Assembly (NCBI GenBank): GCA_039184335.1
Contig: JBCDBD010000013.1
Coordinates: forward strand, 1 to 64,000
From: JBCDBD01 sp039184335
GTDB lineage: Bacteria; Bacteroidota; Bacteroidia; Flavobacteriales; Flavobacteriaceae
DNA: 64,000 nucleotides
Direction of reading: 5' to 3'
Below the pieces are notes generated by a model that was not told the origin of the DNA, did no database searches, and saw only the letters and a program-made list of their open reading frames with translations. The position numbers were made by a program, and so were the translations under genes. Below, one piece after another: positions 33,734 to 42,716 of this stretch (within the stretch, counting starts at the first letter, position 1; each line of letters starts with the position of its first letter).

Positions 33734-35051
33734 TGTTGACCCTTGTCAACAAGTACGCCCCTATTAAAAAGAAAACGCCCAAAAAGATAGTAGCATTGCG
33801 CATACTTCCCGTAAGCTGGGCGACAAAACCGTATAAAAAAGTACCAATAACAATACCAATCTTTTCAGCAACATCATAAAAACTGAAAAAAGAAGTCGTG
33901 TCGGTCGTCGTAGGCAAAAACTTTGAATAGGTCGAACGTGAAAGTGCCTGAATACCCCCCATAACAACACCTACAAGTGCTGCAGCTATATAAAAATCCA
34001 TTGGAGATTGTAAAAAGTAGGCATAGACACATAAGAGAAGCCAAAAAATATTGATTATGACCAACGTTTTGATATTACCGAAAGCCTTGGCTGCCCTCGC
34101 AGTAACCATTGCCCCTAAAATTGCGACCACCTGTATCACCAAAATACTGATGATCAATCCCATGGTCCGTTCCCCATCAGATCCCCAATTGATCTCTTCC
34201 TCTCCAAAATAAGTAGCGATCAGCATAATGGTCTGCACCGCCATACTATAGACAAAAAAAGCAATGAGATAGCGTTTCAACTTTGTTTCCCCAGCTAGTT
34301 GTTTCCATACTGAACGCAACTCTCGAAATCCGTTGAGTATGACATTCTCCCGTTTTTCTTCACGTTTATATCCCTTTGGAAGGTGACGAAAAGTGTATTG
34401 GCTGAATACGGCCCACCAAATACCCACCGAAATAAAAGAATACTTCATGGCTTTGATTTCAGCAACCTCGCCGCCATCATCAGTGATACCGAATAGCTGT
34501 GGTTTCATGACCATGGCCAAATTGAACAGTAAAAGAATTACGCTACCCACATACCCCAACGAAAATCCCTTGGCACTGATGCCATCTTGTTGCTCAGGAT
34601 AAGCAATATCGGGTAGGTATGAGTTATTAATGGCAAAACTTATCCAAAAGCCCACCAATCCAAAAAAATAGCACAAAAGGCTGAAGTATATGTTCTCTAA
34701 AGAAAACCAATACAGGCCGATGCATGAAAACGCTCCCAAATAGCAGAAGAACTTTAAAAAAATCTTTTTGTTGCCCAGATAATCCGCAATACCCGAAACC
34801 AATGGGGTAACCAACGCGATAAATACAAATGCGGCCGACGTGACATAACTTATCAACGGTGCCCTGGCGATCTCGCCCCCAAAGACCTCCACTTTTTCAA
34901 CATTGGCCACCCTGAAGAGGGCTCCGTAAAAAATAGGGAATATCGCTGATGAAATTACCAAGCTGTATACCGAATTGGCCCAGTCATAAAAGGCCCAAGC
35001 GTTTAAGAGTTTTTTATCACCCTTGATGGCTAAAACCTTCTCCATGGCCAT
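33717..35051 (-). CDS. MFS transporter, UMF1 family
   Basis: 444 residues, about 12 transmembrane helices. The opening NAWAFYDWANSVYSLVISS and the inner loop VSGIADYLGNKKIF are hallmarks of the UMF1 (Atg22-like) branch of the major facilitator superfamily. The substrate is not known; yeast members export amino acids from the vacuole. The second half includes RSTYSKFLPTTTDTTSFFSFYD. The ATG at 35051 is followed by a second one at 35045. It is cotranscribed with nothing obvious. Confidence 0.88.
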   Translation of the reverse strand: MAMEKVLAIKGDKKLLNAWAFYDWANSVYSLVISSAIFPIFYGALFRVANVEKVEVFGGEIARAPLISYVTSAAFVFIALVTPLVSGIADYLGNKKIFLKFFCYLGAFSCIGLYWFSLENIYFSLLCYFFGLVGFWISFAINNSYLPDIAYPEQQDGISAKGFSLGYVGSVILLLFNLAMVMKPQLFGITDDGGEVAEIKAMKYSFISVGIWWAVFSQYTFRHLPKGYKREEKRENVILNGFRELRSVWKQLAGETKLKRYLIAFFVYSMAVQTIMLIATYFGEEEINWGSDGERTMGLIISILVIQVVAILGAMVTARAAKAFGNIKTLVIINIFWLLLCVYAYFLQSPMDFYIAAALVGVVMGGIQALSRSTYSKFLPTTTDTTSFFSFYDVAEKIGIVIGTFLYGFVAQLTGSMRNATIFLGVFFLIGAYLLTRVNKKTLS

Positions 35052-35092
35052 TATCGCGATTGATAAAAGAAAAAATCATCTGATATTTCACC

Positions 35093-35908
35093 TTATTTGA
35101 AGCTGGTTACACCGAACTTGGCAGCCTCTTGTTTTGCTGCGGGTGCCCAGGCGGTCAAATTACTGATTCGGGTGTCATTGGAGGGATGCGTGCTCATAAA
35201 TTCGGGTGGTGCCTCACCTCTACTGTTCGCTTTCATACGTCTCCATAAATTAGCTGCCTCATCTGGGTTATAGCCTGCAATGGCCATAATCTGTAAACCA
35301 ATCCTATCTGCCTCGGTTTCATGTGATCGGCTGAAGGGCAACATGCCCCCTATCTGACTGCCTATACCGTAGGCCTGCATCCAAGTATTTTGGGTTTCTG
35401 CTGATTGCTCGCTGGTGGCCACTGCAACCCCTACAGCTCCAACTTGTTGTAAAGTTCCGGCACTCATACGCTGGGCTCCATGATCTGCCAAGGCATGGGC
35501 AACCTCATGCCCCATGACAACGGCAATACCGGTCTCCCCCTTACAGATGGGCAGAATACCTGTATAGAACACAATCTTTCCCCCGGGCATGCACCATGCA
35601 TTGACCGTTTCATCATCCACGAGATTGTATTCCCACTGGTAATCTTTGAGATACCCTGGATACCCATTGGAACTCAACCAACGTTCAGCGGCAGAGGCTA
35701 TACGTTGGCCCACTTTGGTAATCAATTGGGCATCTGACGTACCTTTTACCACTTTATTTTCATTCAAAAATTGATCGTACTGCGCAAAGGCAGTTGGAAA
35801 TAATTGATTATTTGAGTAAAAATTCAAGGTGCTTTTACCAGTAAATGGGTTTGTCTTGCAAGAAGCCACTCCTATAAAAAACAAAACAACAAGACCTATT
35901 TTTTTCAT
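35093..35908 (-). CDS. M48 family zinc peptidase, lipoprotein
   Basis: 271 residues. The signal peptide ends in a lipobox (GVASCKTN), so the protein is attached to a membrane. The zinc site is HEVAHA (MGHEVAHALADHGAQ) plus the glutamate in SHETEADRIGLQIM, as in Oma1/LoiP-type peptidases. The tail EFMSTHPSNDTRI is typical. It probably degrades misfolded envelope proteins. The gene lies 41 bases upstream of the MFS gene on the same strand. Confidence 0.92.
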   Translation of the reverse strand: MKKIGLVVLFFIGVASCKTNPFTGKSTLNFYSNNQLFPTAFAQYDQFLNENKVVKGTSDAQLITKVGQRIASAAERWLSSNGYPGYLKDYQWEYNLVDDETVNAWCMPGGKIVFYTGILPICKGETGIAVVMGHEVAHALADHGAQRMSAGTLQQVGAVGVAVATSEQSAETQNTWMQAYGIGSQIGGMLPFSRSHETEADRIGLQIMAIAGYNPDEAANLWRRMKANSRGEAPPEFMSTHPSNDTRISNLTAWAPAAKQEAAKFGVTSFK

Positions 35909-35950
35909 GGGGTAAATGTTTATACTTGAAATTTACAAAAAACAAAAAAA

Positions 35951-38350
35951 TCACGCCCCGGTAATGTGAAGTTCTGTAAAATCCTTGCTCAGCTCTATAC
36001 TATTGTTACCATTCAGTTTTACCGCTTTTGAATCAACCTTCTCATTATCGACCTCAATGGTCTTGATCTTGAACGGCAGTCCGTGAAATTGAAGTTTAAA
36101 GGTTTCGTATGTGGTGATATAGCTGCCATCTTTAAACTGTTGGATAATGAGCTCGTTTTCCTTTCCTCTCAATCGAAAATTCCTGAGGCTGTACCTGCCC
36201 TTTTTGTAATCGTATCCCTCTTGTTGGTCTTCATACACCATGGAGCTTTCGGTACCTTCCTTAAAATAGACATCGAGTCGCAATTGGGCAATCTCTTTTT
36301 CTCCAACATACTGTTGTACAGGATATTTGGGAATCATTGCCCCTTCTTTGATAAACAAGGGAATCTTATCCAAGCTTGCTGAAACCCATTTTTCCACACC
36401 CCCAACCACAACTTCTTCGGTCCAGTAATTGTACCACTTGCCTTTTGGAATATACATACGCCTTCCCTGTGCATTGGGTTCTTGTACAGGGCATACCATG
36501 ATTTGCTCCCCAAAAATGAACTCGTCGGTCCTAAAATGGGTCTGTGTGTCTTCTTGATCATAAAATACCAATGATTTCAACATGGGCAACCCTTCTTTAA
36601 TGTATTTGTAGAACATGGTGTACAGGTACGGAAGCAGTTCATATCGAAGCTCAATGTACTTTCTCACAATATCAGTTATCTCATCACCAAATGACCATGG
36701 TTCTTGATCCCCATGGTCTCCGCTTGAATGTACCCTACAGAATGGATGAAAGACCCCCAATTGTATCCATCGTGCAAAGAGTTCACCATTGGGCTGTTCT
36801 GCAAAACCACCAATATCAGAACCCACAAAAGAATAGCCACTCATGCACATTCGCTGCGCCTGTACATTGGCTATCCATAGATGTTCCCAAGTAGCAACAT
36901 TATCACCTGTCCATGTCGCACAATATCGTTGTGTGCCAGAGTATGCCGCCCTGGTCAATACAAATGGCCTCTTTGGAAAAGTAAACTTCTTCACTCCGTT
37001 GTAAGTTGCCCTTACCATTTGCATACCATAAACATTGTGTGCTTTTCTATGGCTACATGGGTGACCATCATAATCATGGCGTACATCTAAATTTGCTGTT
37101 TTGGTGGGCACTTCCATAATGGCCGGCTCGTTCATATCATTCCAGACGCCATTTACCCCCATCTCTGCAATCATCTCTTTGTACAGTCCTCCCCACCATT
37201 CGCGCACCTCTGGGTTGGTAAAGTCTGGAAACTTACATTCACCTGGCCATACCTTTCCCTTAAAATGGGGGCCATCGGCCCGTCGGCAAAAGAACCCGTT
37301 GTCCATTGCCTGTTGGTACACCCAATAATCCCTGTCTATCTTAATTCCAGGGTCAATCATGGTCACGGTCTTGAATCCGTCCTTAGCAAGTGTAGCAATC
37401 ATTTTCTTTGGATTCGGAAAACGTTTGTTATCCCAAGTAAAGCAACGGAACCCTTGCATATAATCGATGTCAAGATAAATGGCATCACAAGGTATTTTCA
37501 ACTTGCGGAACTTTGAAGCAATGCTTTTGACCTGCTTCTCGGGATAATAACTCCACTTAGATTGATGAAAACCCAATGCCCAAAGTGGTGGCAATTCTGG
37601 TACGCCGGTCAAATCGGTATATGCTTCGACCACTTGTGACATTTTAGGGCCATAAAAGAAGTAGTAGTTCATTTCACCACCATGGGCCCAAAAACTGGTG
37701 ACATTTCGCCTTTCATGTGCAAAATCAAAATAGGTACTGAACGAATTATCAAAGAAAATCCCATAGGCTATATCATTGTGTAGGCCTATATAAAAAGGGA
37801 TAGATTTGTACAACGGCTCTTGGTCTTTACCATAAGCGTATGAATCTGTCACCCAATTATTGACCCGCTTGCCCTTCAAATTGGTATGTGAGGCTTTATC
37901 ACCGCTCCCATAAAAGCTTTCCGCCGATTGTGTAACCTTGCTCATTTTTACCACATTGCCACCATAATCATAGTTCTCTTCCCAATGAAAACCAGCTTCA
38001 TCTTCATTGATGACCTCACCTTCCATATCGGCAATCTGTACCTTTAAATTGCTTTTATTGACATAGATCTTGATTTTGGAAGTCTGTATCACATATTCCG
38101 GAATTTCATCCTTTACCTCCAGTTCGTTGTAACCAAGGCTGACATCATCACCAATGGCATATGAAAAATCAGGCTCGAATACGTGGTCTGTAGCATATCT
38201 GAAACGAATCGCACTATCACGAAGCACAGTGACCTCTAGAATGACCCCATTTTGGGTAGTAAAATAGATTTTATCATTGTCTTGCTTGAAATCGACGATG
38301 TGATTGGGGTATTGGTTTCCCCTTCTTGCTATTTCAGTGTTGGTTATCAT
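35951..38350 (-). CDS. GH31 alpha-glucosidase
   Basis: 799 residues. The nucleophile is D405 in GVWNDMNEPAI and the acid/base is probably D483 in TWTGDNVATWEH. An N-terminal beta-sandwich (1-250), a catalytic barrel and C-terminal beta-sandwich regions follow the GH31 order. No signal peptide, so it acts inside the cell on alpha-linked oligosaccharides such as maltodextrins. It is downstream of glgB with 118 bases between, and that gap holds a perfect 22-base palindrome. The substrate range within GH31 is not readable here. Confidence 0.93.
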   Translation of the reverse strand: MITNTEIARRGNQYPNHIVDFKQDNDKIYFTTQNGVILEVTVLRDSAIRFRYATDHVFEPDFSYAIGDDVSLGYNELEVKDEIPEYVIQTSKIKIYVNKSNLKVQIADMEGEVINEDEAGFHWEENYDYGGNVVKMSKVTQSAESFYGSGDKASHTNLKGKRVNNWVTDSYAYGKDQEPLYKSIPFYIGLHNDIAYGIFFDNSFSTYFDFAHERRNVTSFWAHGGEMNYYFFYGPKMSQVVEAYTDLTGVPELPPLWALGFHQSKWSYYPEKQVKSIASKFRKLKIPCDAIYLDIDYMQGFRCFTWDNKRFPNPKKMIATLAKDGFKTVTMIDPGIKIDRDYWVYQQAMDNGFFCRRADGPHFKGKVWPGECKFPDFTNPEVREWWGGLYKEMIAEMGVNGVWNDMNEPAIMEVPTKTANLDVRHDYDGHPCSHRKAHNVYGMQMVRATYNGVKKFTFPKRPFVLTRAAYSGTQRYCATWTGDNVATWEHLWIANVQAQRMCMSGYSFVGSDIGGFAEQPNGELFARWIQLGVFHPFCRVHSSGDHGDQEPWSFGDEITDIVRKYIELRYELLPYLYTMFYKYIKEGLPMLKSLVFYDQEDTQTHFRTDEFIFGEQIMVCPVQEPNAQGRRMYIPKGKWYNYWTEEVVVGGVEKWVSASLDKIPLFIKEGAMIPKYPVQQYVGEKEIAQLRLDVYFKEGTESSMVYEDQQEGYDYKKGRYSLRNFRLRGKENELIIQQFKDGSYITTYETFKLQFHGLPFKIKTIEVDNEKVDSKAVKLNGNNSIELSKDFTELHITGA

Positions 38351-38421
38351 GCAGCATAAATTAAGACTAACAAAAGAAGTACTTTAGAATGAGAAAATGA
38401 AAAGATGTTTTTAACACCTGC

Positions 38422-38443
38422 ATTACTATAACGTTATAGTAAT
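38422..38443. promoter_or_regulatory. Perfect 22-base palindrome, probable operator
   Basis: ATTACTATAACGTTATAGTAAT is its own reverse complement at every position. It lies 71 bases upstream of the GH31 start, inside the glgB-GH31 gap, and has a central AACGTT like sites of LacI-family repressors. It lacks a T-run, so it is not a terminator. A sugar-responsive regulator is the best guess; none is encoded in the window. Confidence 0.6.
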
Positions 38444-38468
38444 TGCCCGTAAACATTATATCGTTGTT

Positions 38469-40364
38469 CTATTTGTAAATCAATACCCCCAAAGGCGGCA
38501 AGGTCATCTCAACCGATTTTTTGTAGCCATGCCATGCCTTATTGCCAGGTTTCAAGGTTTTTTTACCAGTTCCACTCCCGCTATACTTTACATCATCACT
38601 GTTGAACAAAAGTTTCAACTGGGTTGATTTAGGTACTCCTACCCGATATTTTTCACGTGGTACCGGGGTGAAATTGCATGCAACGATCAAATCATCTTTT
38701 GGATCATGGCCTTTTCTTATATAGGTCAATACCGAATTTTCACCATCACCATAATCTATCCATTGAAAACCCTCTGGGCTGAATTGCTTTTCAAATAAGG
38801 CCGGATTGGTTCTGTATACTTTATTCAAATCTTGAACGACCCTTTGAATGCCTAAGTGAAAATCATACTGAAGTAAATGCCAATCCAAGCTCTGTTGGAA
38901 ATTCCATTCTGAAGTCTGTCCAAATTCACCTCCCATGAAAATCAAATTTGTGCCCGGATGGGTAAACATGTAGCCAAACAATAGCCTCAAGTTGGCAAAA
39001 CGTTGCCATTCATCACCAGGCATGCGATAGATCAATGATTGTTTACCATAAACCACCTCATCATGTGAAAATGGGAGCATAAAATTTTCAGTGAATGCAT
39101 AGGTCATACTGAAGGTGAGATCATTTTGGTGGTGCTTACGATAAACTGGTTCTTTTTTAAAATACTCCAGGGTATCGTGCATCCATCCCATCATCCATTT
39201 CATACCAAAACCAAGCCCTCCATAATGGACAGGTCTTGAAACCCCTGTAAATGCAGTCGATTCTTCGGCAATGGTCTGAACACCATTGAAACTTGTATAT
39301 ACCTCTTGATTCATTTCACGTATAAATGACATCGCCTCCAAATTCTCATTGTTGCCGTACATGTTGGGTTCCCACTCCCCATCTTCACGGGAATAGTCAA
39401 GGTACAGCATTGATGCGACTGCATCAACACGTAGACCATCGACATGAAATTGGTCAAGCCAAAAAATGGCATTACTGATCAAAAAGGCACGAACTTCGTT
39501 TCGGCCATAATTGAAAATCAGGCTTTTCCAGTCAGGATGGTAACCTTTTCTTCGGTCAGGGTGTTCATAAAGGTGAGACCCATCAAAAAAACCGAGGCCA
39601 TGGGCATCTTCAGGAAAATGTGAAGGCACCCAATCTAAAATGACACCTATACCATTTTGATGTAGTCGATCGATCAATAGTTTTAAATCCTCTGGTTTTC
39701 CAAAGCGTGACGTGGGTGCAAAATACCCTGTCAATTGATACCCCCAAGAAGGATCATAGGGGTACTCCATGACTGGCATGAACTCCACGTGGGTAAATCC
39801 CATTTCCTTTACATAGCGAACCAGCTCATCTGCCAGTTCAACGTATGACAAAGACTGCCATCCTTCGTTTTTCTTCCATGAACCCAAATGCACTTCATAC
39901 ACCGAATAAGGCTTGTCCAAACCATTATGACCCGCTCTGTTGGCCATCCATTTTTGGTCCTTCCATTCATAGGGCGCTTCCCAAACCACAGAAGCTGTGT
40001 GGGGCGGTCTTTCACAATACCTCGCAAAGGGATCGGCCTTTTCGGTATGGATATCGTTATGGTGCGATACAATGGCGTATTTGTACAAACTGCCTTTTTC
40101 AACCCCTGGTATAAAGCCTTCCCATATTCCACTGGCATCCCACCGCACAAAAAGCTCATGTTCAGCCGTTTGCCAATGATTAAAACTTCCTATCACCGAG
40201 ACCGACTTGGCCGAAGGTGCCCAAACTGCAAAATACGTGCCTTTCACCCCATCTACTTCTGCTACATGTGCCCCTAATTTTTCGTATAGCCTGAAGTGTT
40301 TGCCTGCTTTGAAAAGATTGATGTCGAAATCTGTAAGGAAACTGTGCGGAAGTACTTTGGCCAT
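38469..40364 (-). CDS. glgB: 1,4-alpha-glucan branching enzyme
   Basis: 631 residues, the short class. It makes alpha-1,6 branches in glycogen. An N-terminal CBM48 domain (GTYFAVWAPSAKSVSVIG) is followed by the GH13 core: DWVPSHF, the nucleophile aspartate in GLRVDAVASMLYLD, the glutamate in TIAEES and the transition-state aspartate in FSHDEVV. No glgA, glgC or glgP is near, so the rest of the pathway is elsewhere. GH31 follows on the same strand. Confidence 0.95.
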   Translation of the reverse strand: MAKVLPHSFLTDFDINLFKAGKHFRLYEKLGAHVAEVDGVKGTYFAVWAPSAKSVSVIGSFNHWQTAEHELFVRWDASGIWEGFIPGVEKGSLYKYAIVSHHNDIHTEKADPFARYCERPPHTASVVWEAPYEWKDQKWMANRAGHNGLDKPYSVYEVHLGSWKKNEGWQSLSYVELADELVRYVKEMGFTHVEFMPVMEYPYDPSWGYQLTGYFAPTSRFGKPEDLKLLIDRLHQNGIGVILDWVPSHFPEDAHGLGFFDGSHLYEHPDRRKGYHPDWKSLIFNYGRNEVRAFLISNAIFWLDQFHVDGLRVDAVASMLYLDYSREDGEWEPNMYGNNENLEAMSFIREMNQEVYTSFNGVQTIAEESTAFTGVSRPVHYGGLGFGMKWMMGWMHDTLEYFKKEPVYRKHHQNDLTFSMTYAFTENFMLPFSHDEVVYGKQSLIYRMPGDEWQRFANLRLLFGYMFTHPGTNLIFMGGEFGQTSEWNFQQSLDWHLLQYDFHLGIQRVVQDLNKVYRTNPALFEKQFSPEGFQWIDYGDGENSVLTYIRKGHDPKDDLIVACNFTPVPREKYRVGVPKSTQLKLLFNSDDVKYSGSGTGKKTLKPGNKAWHGYKKSVEMTLPPLGVLIYK

Positions 40365-40521
40365 GTTATTAATTTAAGATTACAATATTAAGCATCTTTC
40401 ATCAAGTATAGGATTTTGATATAATAGGTTTTAAAAATAAAGTGCTTTTTAAATTTTGGAATGCTTTTTGATTTGTTAAGAAAAACGAAAACAGGCAATG
40501 TCAAATCAAGAATCAAAAATT

Positions 40522-41061
40522 ATGCGAAAAATCAATACATTCATCGGCACACTTATTATTTTGTTGACTTTATCTTGTGAAGGGGAAGATGGGGCCCCAG
40601 GACCTCCAGGAGAAGATGGTATCAATATTTTAGGCACCGTTTTAGAAATAGAAGGCACTTTTTCTGCTGAAAATGACTACACCCTCTTTTTTGAATTTCC
40701 AGAGAATGTAGCGGTTTTTGAATCAGATGTGGTCTTAGTGTACTTATTATTTGACCAAACCACCGATAGTAATGGGGAAATTGTGGATATTTGGAGGCTT
40801 TTACCGCAAACCAGAATACTGGACCAAGGGCTGCTACAATACAACTACGACTATACTTTTTTTGATGTAGCCCTATTTTTAGAAGCGGACTTTGACTTGA
40901 ACACCCTGTTGCCAGGTGACACGGACAATCAAATATTTCGAATCGCAATTGTTCCAGCAGAATTTGGTCAAGATACAGGAGTAGACGTTTCAAATCTCGA
41001 TGCCGTCATGGGTGTATTGGAGTTTGAACAAAACAGCATTCAACAAATAGTGCTCGATTAA
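40522..41061 (+). CDS. Lipoprotein with a short collagen-like stretch
   Basis: 179 residues from the ATG at 40522, which gives a signal peptide ending in the lipobox LTLSC; the ATG at 40498 would spoil it. Residues after the cysteine are EDGAPGPPGEDG, a few Gly-X-Y triplets, then a beta-rich domain of about 150 residues with no known motif. Related Bacteroidota lipoproteins carry the same layout and have no known role. The gene stands alone. Confidence 0.78.
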   Translation: MRKINTFIGTLIILLTLSCEGEDGAPGPPGEDGINILGTVLEIEGTFSAENDYTLFFEFPENVAVFESDVVLVYLLFDQTTDSNGEIVDIWRLLPQTRILDQGLLQYNYDYTFFDVALFLEADFDLNTLLPGDTDNQIFRIAIVPAEFGQDTGVDVSNLDAVMGVLEFEQNSIQQIVLD

Positions 41062-41166
41062 GAAAAAATGAGTTCACAGGTTAAAAGATGTTCACTTTCA
41101 AGCTAGGGAAATCCATTTTTAAGGTATTGCTTTGAAAGGGTAGACTGATAAAAGCGTCTTAAGTAC

Positions 41167-41174
41167 TAAATTTG
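41167..41174 (+). promoter_or_regulatory. -7 box (TAAATTTG) upstream of the first msrB
   Basis: TAAATTTG fits TAnnTTTG and ends four bases before the ATG at 41179, so a transcript from it would be almost leaderless. No -33 box at the right distance. Confidence 0.35.
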
Positions 41175-41178
41175 TGTT

Positions 41179-41682
41179 ATGAACAAAAGCGTATGTGTTG
41201 TAGTGCTGCTCATTTTCATGGGTTGCAAAGGTGTTTCGCAGCAAGAGAAAGGGATGACCTTAAAGGAGGTAGCGGAAAAAAAGGAATTTGCAATCACAAA
41301 AACTGATGCCGAGTGGAGGGCCGAACTTTCAGATATTGAATACTATGTACTACGCAAAGCAGCCACAGAAAACCCATTCACCAGTGACCTACTTGACAAC
41401 AAAGAAAAAGGAACTTATGTTTGTGCTGCTTGCAATACCCCTCTTTTTAGAAGTGAAAACAAGTTCAAATCGGGCACTGGCTGGCCAAGCTTTGACGAAG
41501 AAATCATTGGTAATGTAGCTTACGACGTCGATTATAAAATTGGTTACGCACGCACCGAAGAACATTGTGCCAATTGTGGGGGGCATTTAGGACATGTTTT
41601 TGATGATGGCCCAAGACACACTACAGGAAAAAGACACTGTATCAATGGGGCTGCACTGGATTTTATACCTGATGCTGAATGA
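41179..41682 (+). CDS. msrB: Exported methionine-R-sulfoxide reductase (lipoprotein form)
   Basis: 167 residues. A signal peptide with the lipobox IFMGC anchors it outside the cytoplasm. The MsrB core follows: zinc cysteines in CAACNTPLF and CANCGGHLGHVF, SGTGWPSFDEE, and the catalytic cysteine in RHCINGAAL. It reduces methionine-R-sulfoxide in oxidised envelope proteins. It overlaps the second msrB by four bases (ATGA). Confidence 0.92.
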   Translation: MNKSVCVVVLLIFMGCKGVSQQEKGMTLKEVAEKKEFAITKTDAEWRAELSDIEYYVLRKAATENPFTSDLLDNKEKGTYVCAACNTPLFRSENKFKSGTGWPSFDEEIIGNVAYDVDYKIGYARTEEHCANCGGHLGHVFDDGPRHTTGKRHCINGAALDFIPDAE

Positions 41683-42089
41683 GAAAAAAATATACGGTTG
41701 AAAAAACCGATAAAGAATGGAAGACCCAGTTGTCCCCTGAAGAATATCGCGTACTCCGCCAAAAGGGAACGGAGTATCCACATACGGGACAATACAACCT
41801 CCATTTTGAAAATGGGAACTATCATTGTAAGGCGTGTGGTGCTGTACTTTTTGAGAGCGAGCACAAATTTGAAAGTGGGTGTGGGTGGCCGTCTTTTGAT
41901 CAAGCTGTTGAAGGAGCGATTGAGTATCTGCGCGATACCTCACACGGTATGATCCGTACGGAGACCCTTTGCGCAAATTGTGGCAGTCACTTGGGCCATG
42001 TGTTCAATGATGGTCCAAAAGAGACAACGGGCCAACGTTACTGTATCAATTCGATGAGTATTGGTTTTGATCCCTCCAATCAAAAATGA
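41679..42089 (+). CDS. msrB: Methionine-R-sulfoxide reductase, cytoplasmic
   Basis: 136 residues, full MsrB core without a signal peptide. Zinc cysteines are in CKACGAVLF and CANCGSHLGHVF, the SGCGWPSFDQA block is present, and the catalytic cysteine is in RYCINSMSI. It protects cytoplasmic proteins from oxidation. The start overlaps the exported copy, and the end overlaps the DUF1572 gene by four bases, so the three genes form an operon. Confidence 0.94.
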   Translation: MRKKYTVEKTDKEWKTQLSPEEYRVLRQKGTEYPHTGQYNLHFENGNYHCKACGAVLFESEHKFESGCGWPSFDQAVEGAIEYLRDTSHGMIRTETLCANCGSHLGHVFNDGPKETTGQRYCINSMSIGFDPSNQK

Positions 42090-42610
42090 ATTTTTTTGAA
42101 AACTATCTTCAAAGCGTAACCTCCGAATTTCTTCGATATAAAACTCTGGGTGAAAAGGTTTTTGAACAACTCTCTGACGAAGAAATTCTCTGGAAACAAA
42201 ACAATTCAGATAATAGTATTGCCATAATCATAAAACACCTGTCAGGAAACCTGTTGAGCAGATGGACCGATTTTTTGACCGAAGATGGAGAAAAACCTTG
42301 GCGCAATAGGGACATCGAATTTAAAGAACCGCCCGCAACAAAAGATGAGTTACTGACCATTTGGGCCAAGGGATGGGAATGCCTTTTTAACGCTTTGGAT
42401 AGCATTACTGTAGCAAATCTTAATACAAGGGTCGCTATACGAAATGAAGCCCACACTCCAATTGAGGCCATTAATCGACAATTGGCCCACTATGCCAACC
42501 ATATCGGACAGATCATCATATTGGGAAAAATGTTGAAGGGTGAAGATTGGATTACACTATCGGTTCCAAAAGGGGGCTCAGAAGCATTCAACAGGCGTAT
42601 GCGCACGTGA
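42086..42610 (+). CDS. DUF1572 family (DinB-like) protein
   Basis: 174 residues. A four-helix bundle with the histidines of a DinB-like metal site: IIIKHLSGNLLSRW, then YANHIGQIIILGK. The family DUF1572 has no settled activity; relatives bind metals and some act in bacillithiol chemistry. The ATG at 42086 overlaps the second msrB stop (ATGA). Its place after two msrB genes suggests a link to oxidative stress, by context only. Confidence 0.82.
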   Translation: MNFFENYLQSVTSEFLRYKTLGEKVFEQLSDEEILWKQNNSDNSIAIIIKHLSGNLLSRWTDFLTEDGEKPWRNRDIEFKEPPATKDELLTIWAKGWECLFNALDSITVANLNTRVAIRNEAHTPIEAINRQLAHYANHIGQIIILGKMLKGEDWITLSVPKGGSEAFNRRMRT

Positions 42611-42653
42611 AGATAAAACAATAGGGCTACTATTCCAGTTTGATATTTTACCC

Positions 42654-42685
42654 TTGGGATTTGGAGTATGAATTATGTATTTTTG
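42654..42685 (+). promoter_or_regulatory. lpdA promoter
   Basis: TTG at 42654-42656, a 21-base spacer, and TATTTTTG at 42678-42685. The -7 box fits TAnnTTTG exactly; the leader before the ATG at 42717 would be about 25 bases. Confidence 0.65.
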
Positions 42686-42716
42686 CACTTCAATTTTAAC
42701 AACTAATACATAAAAA

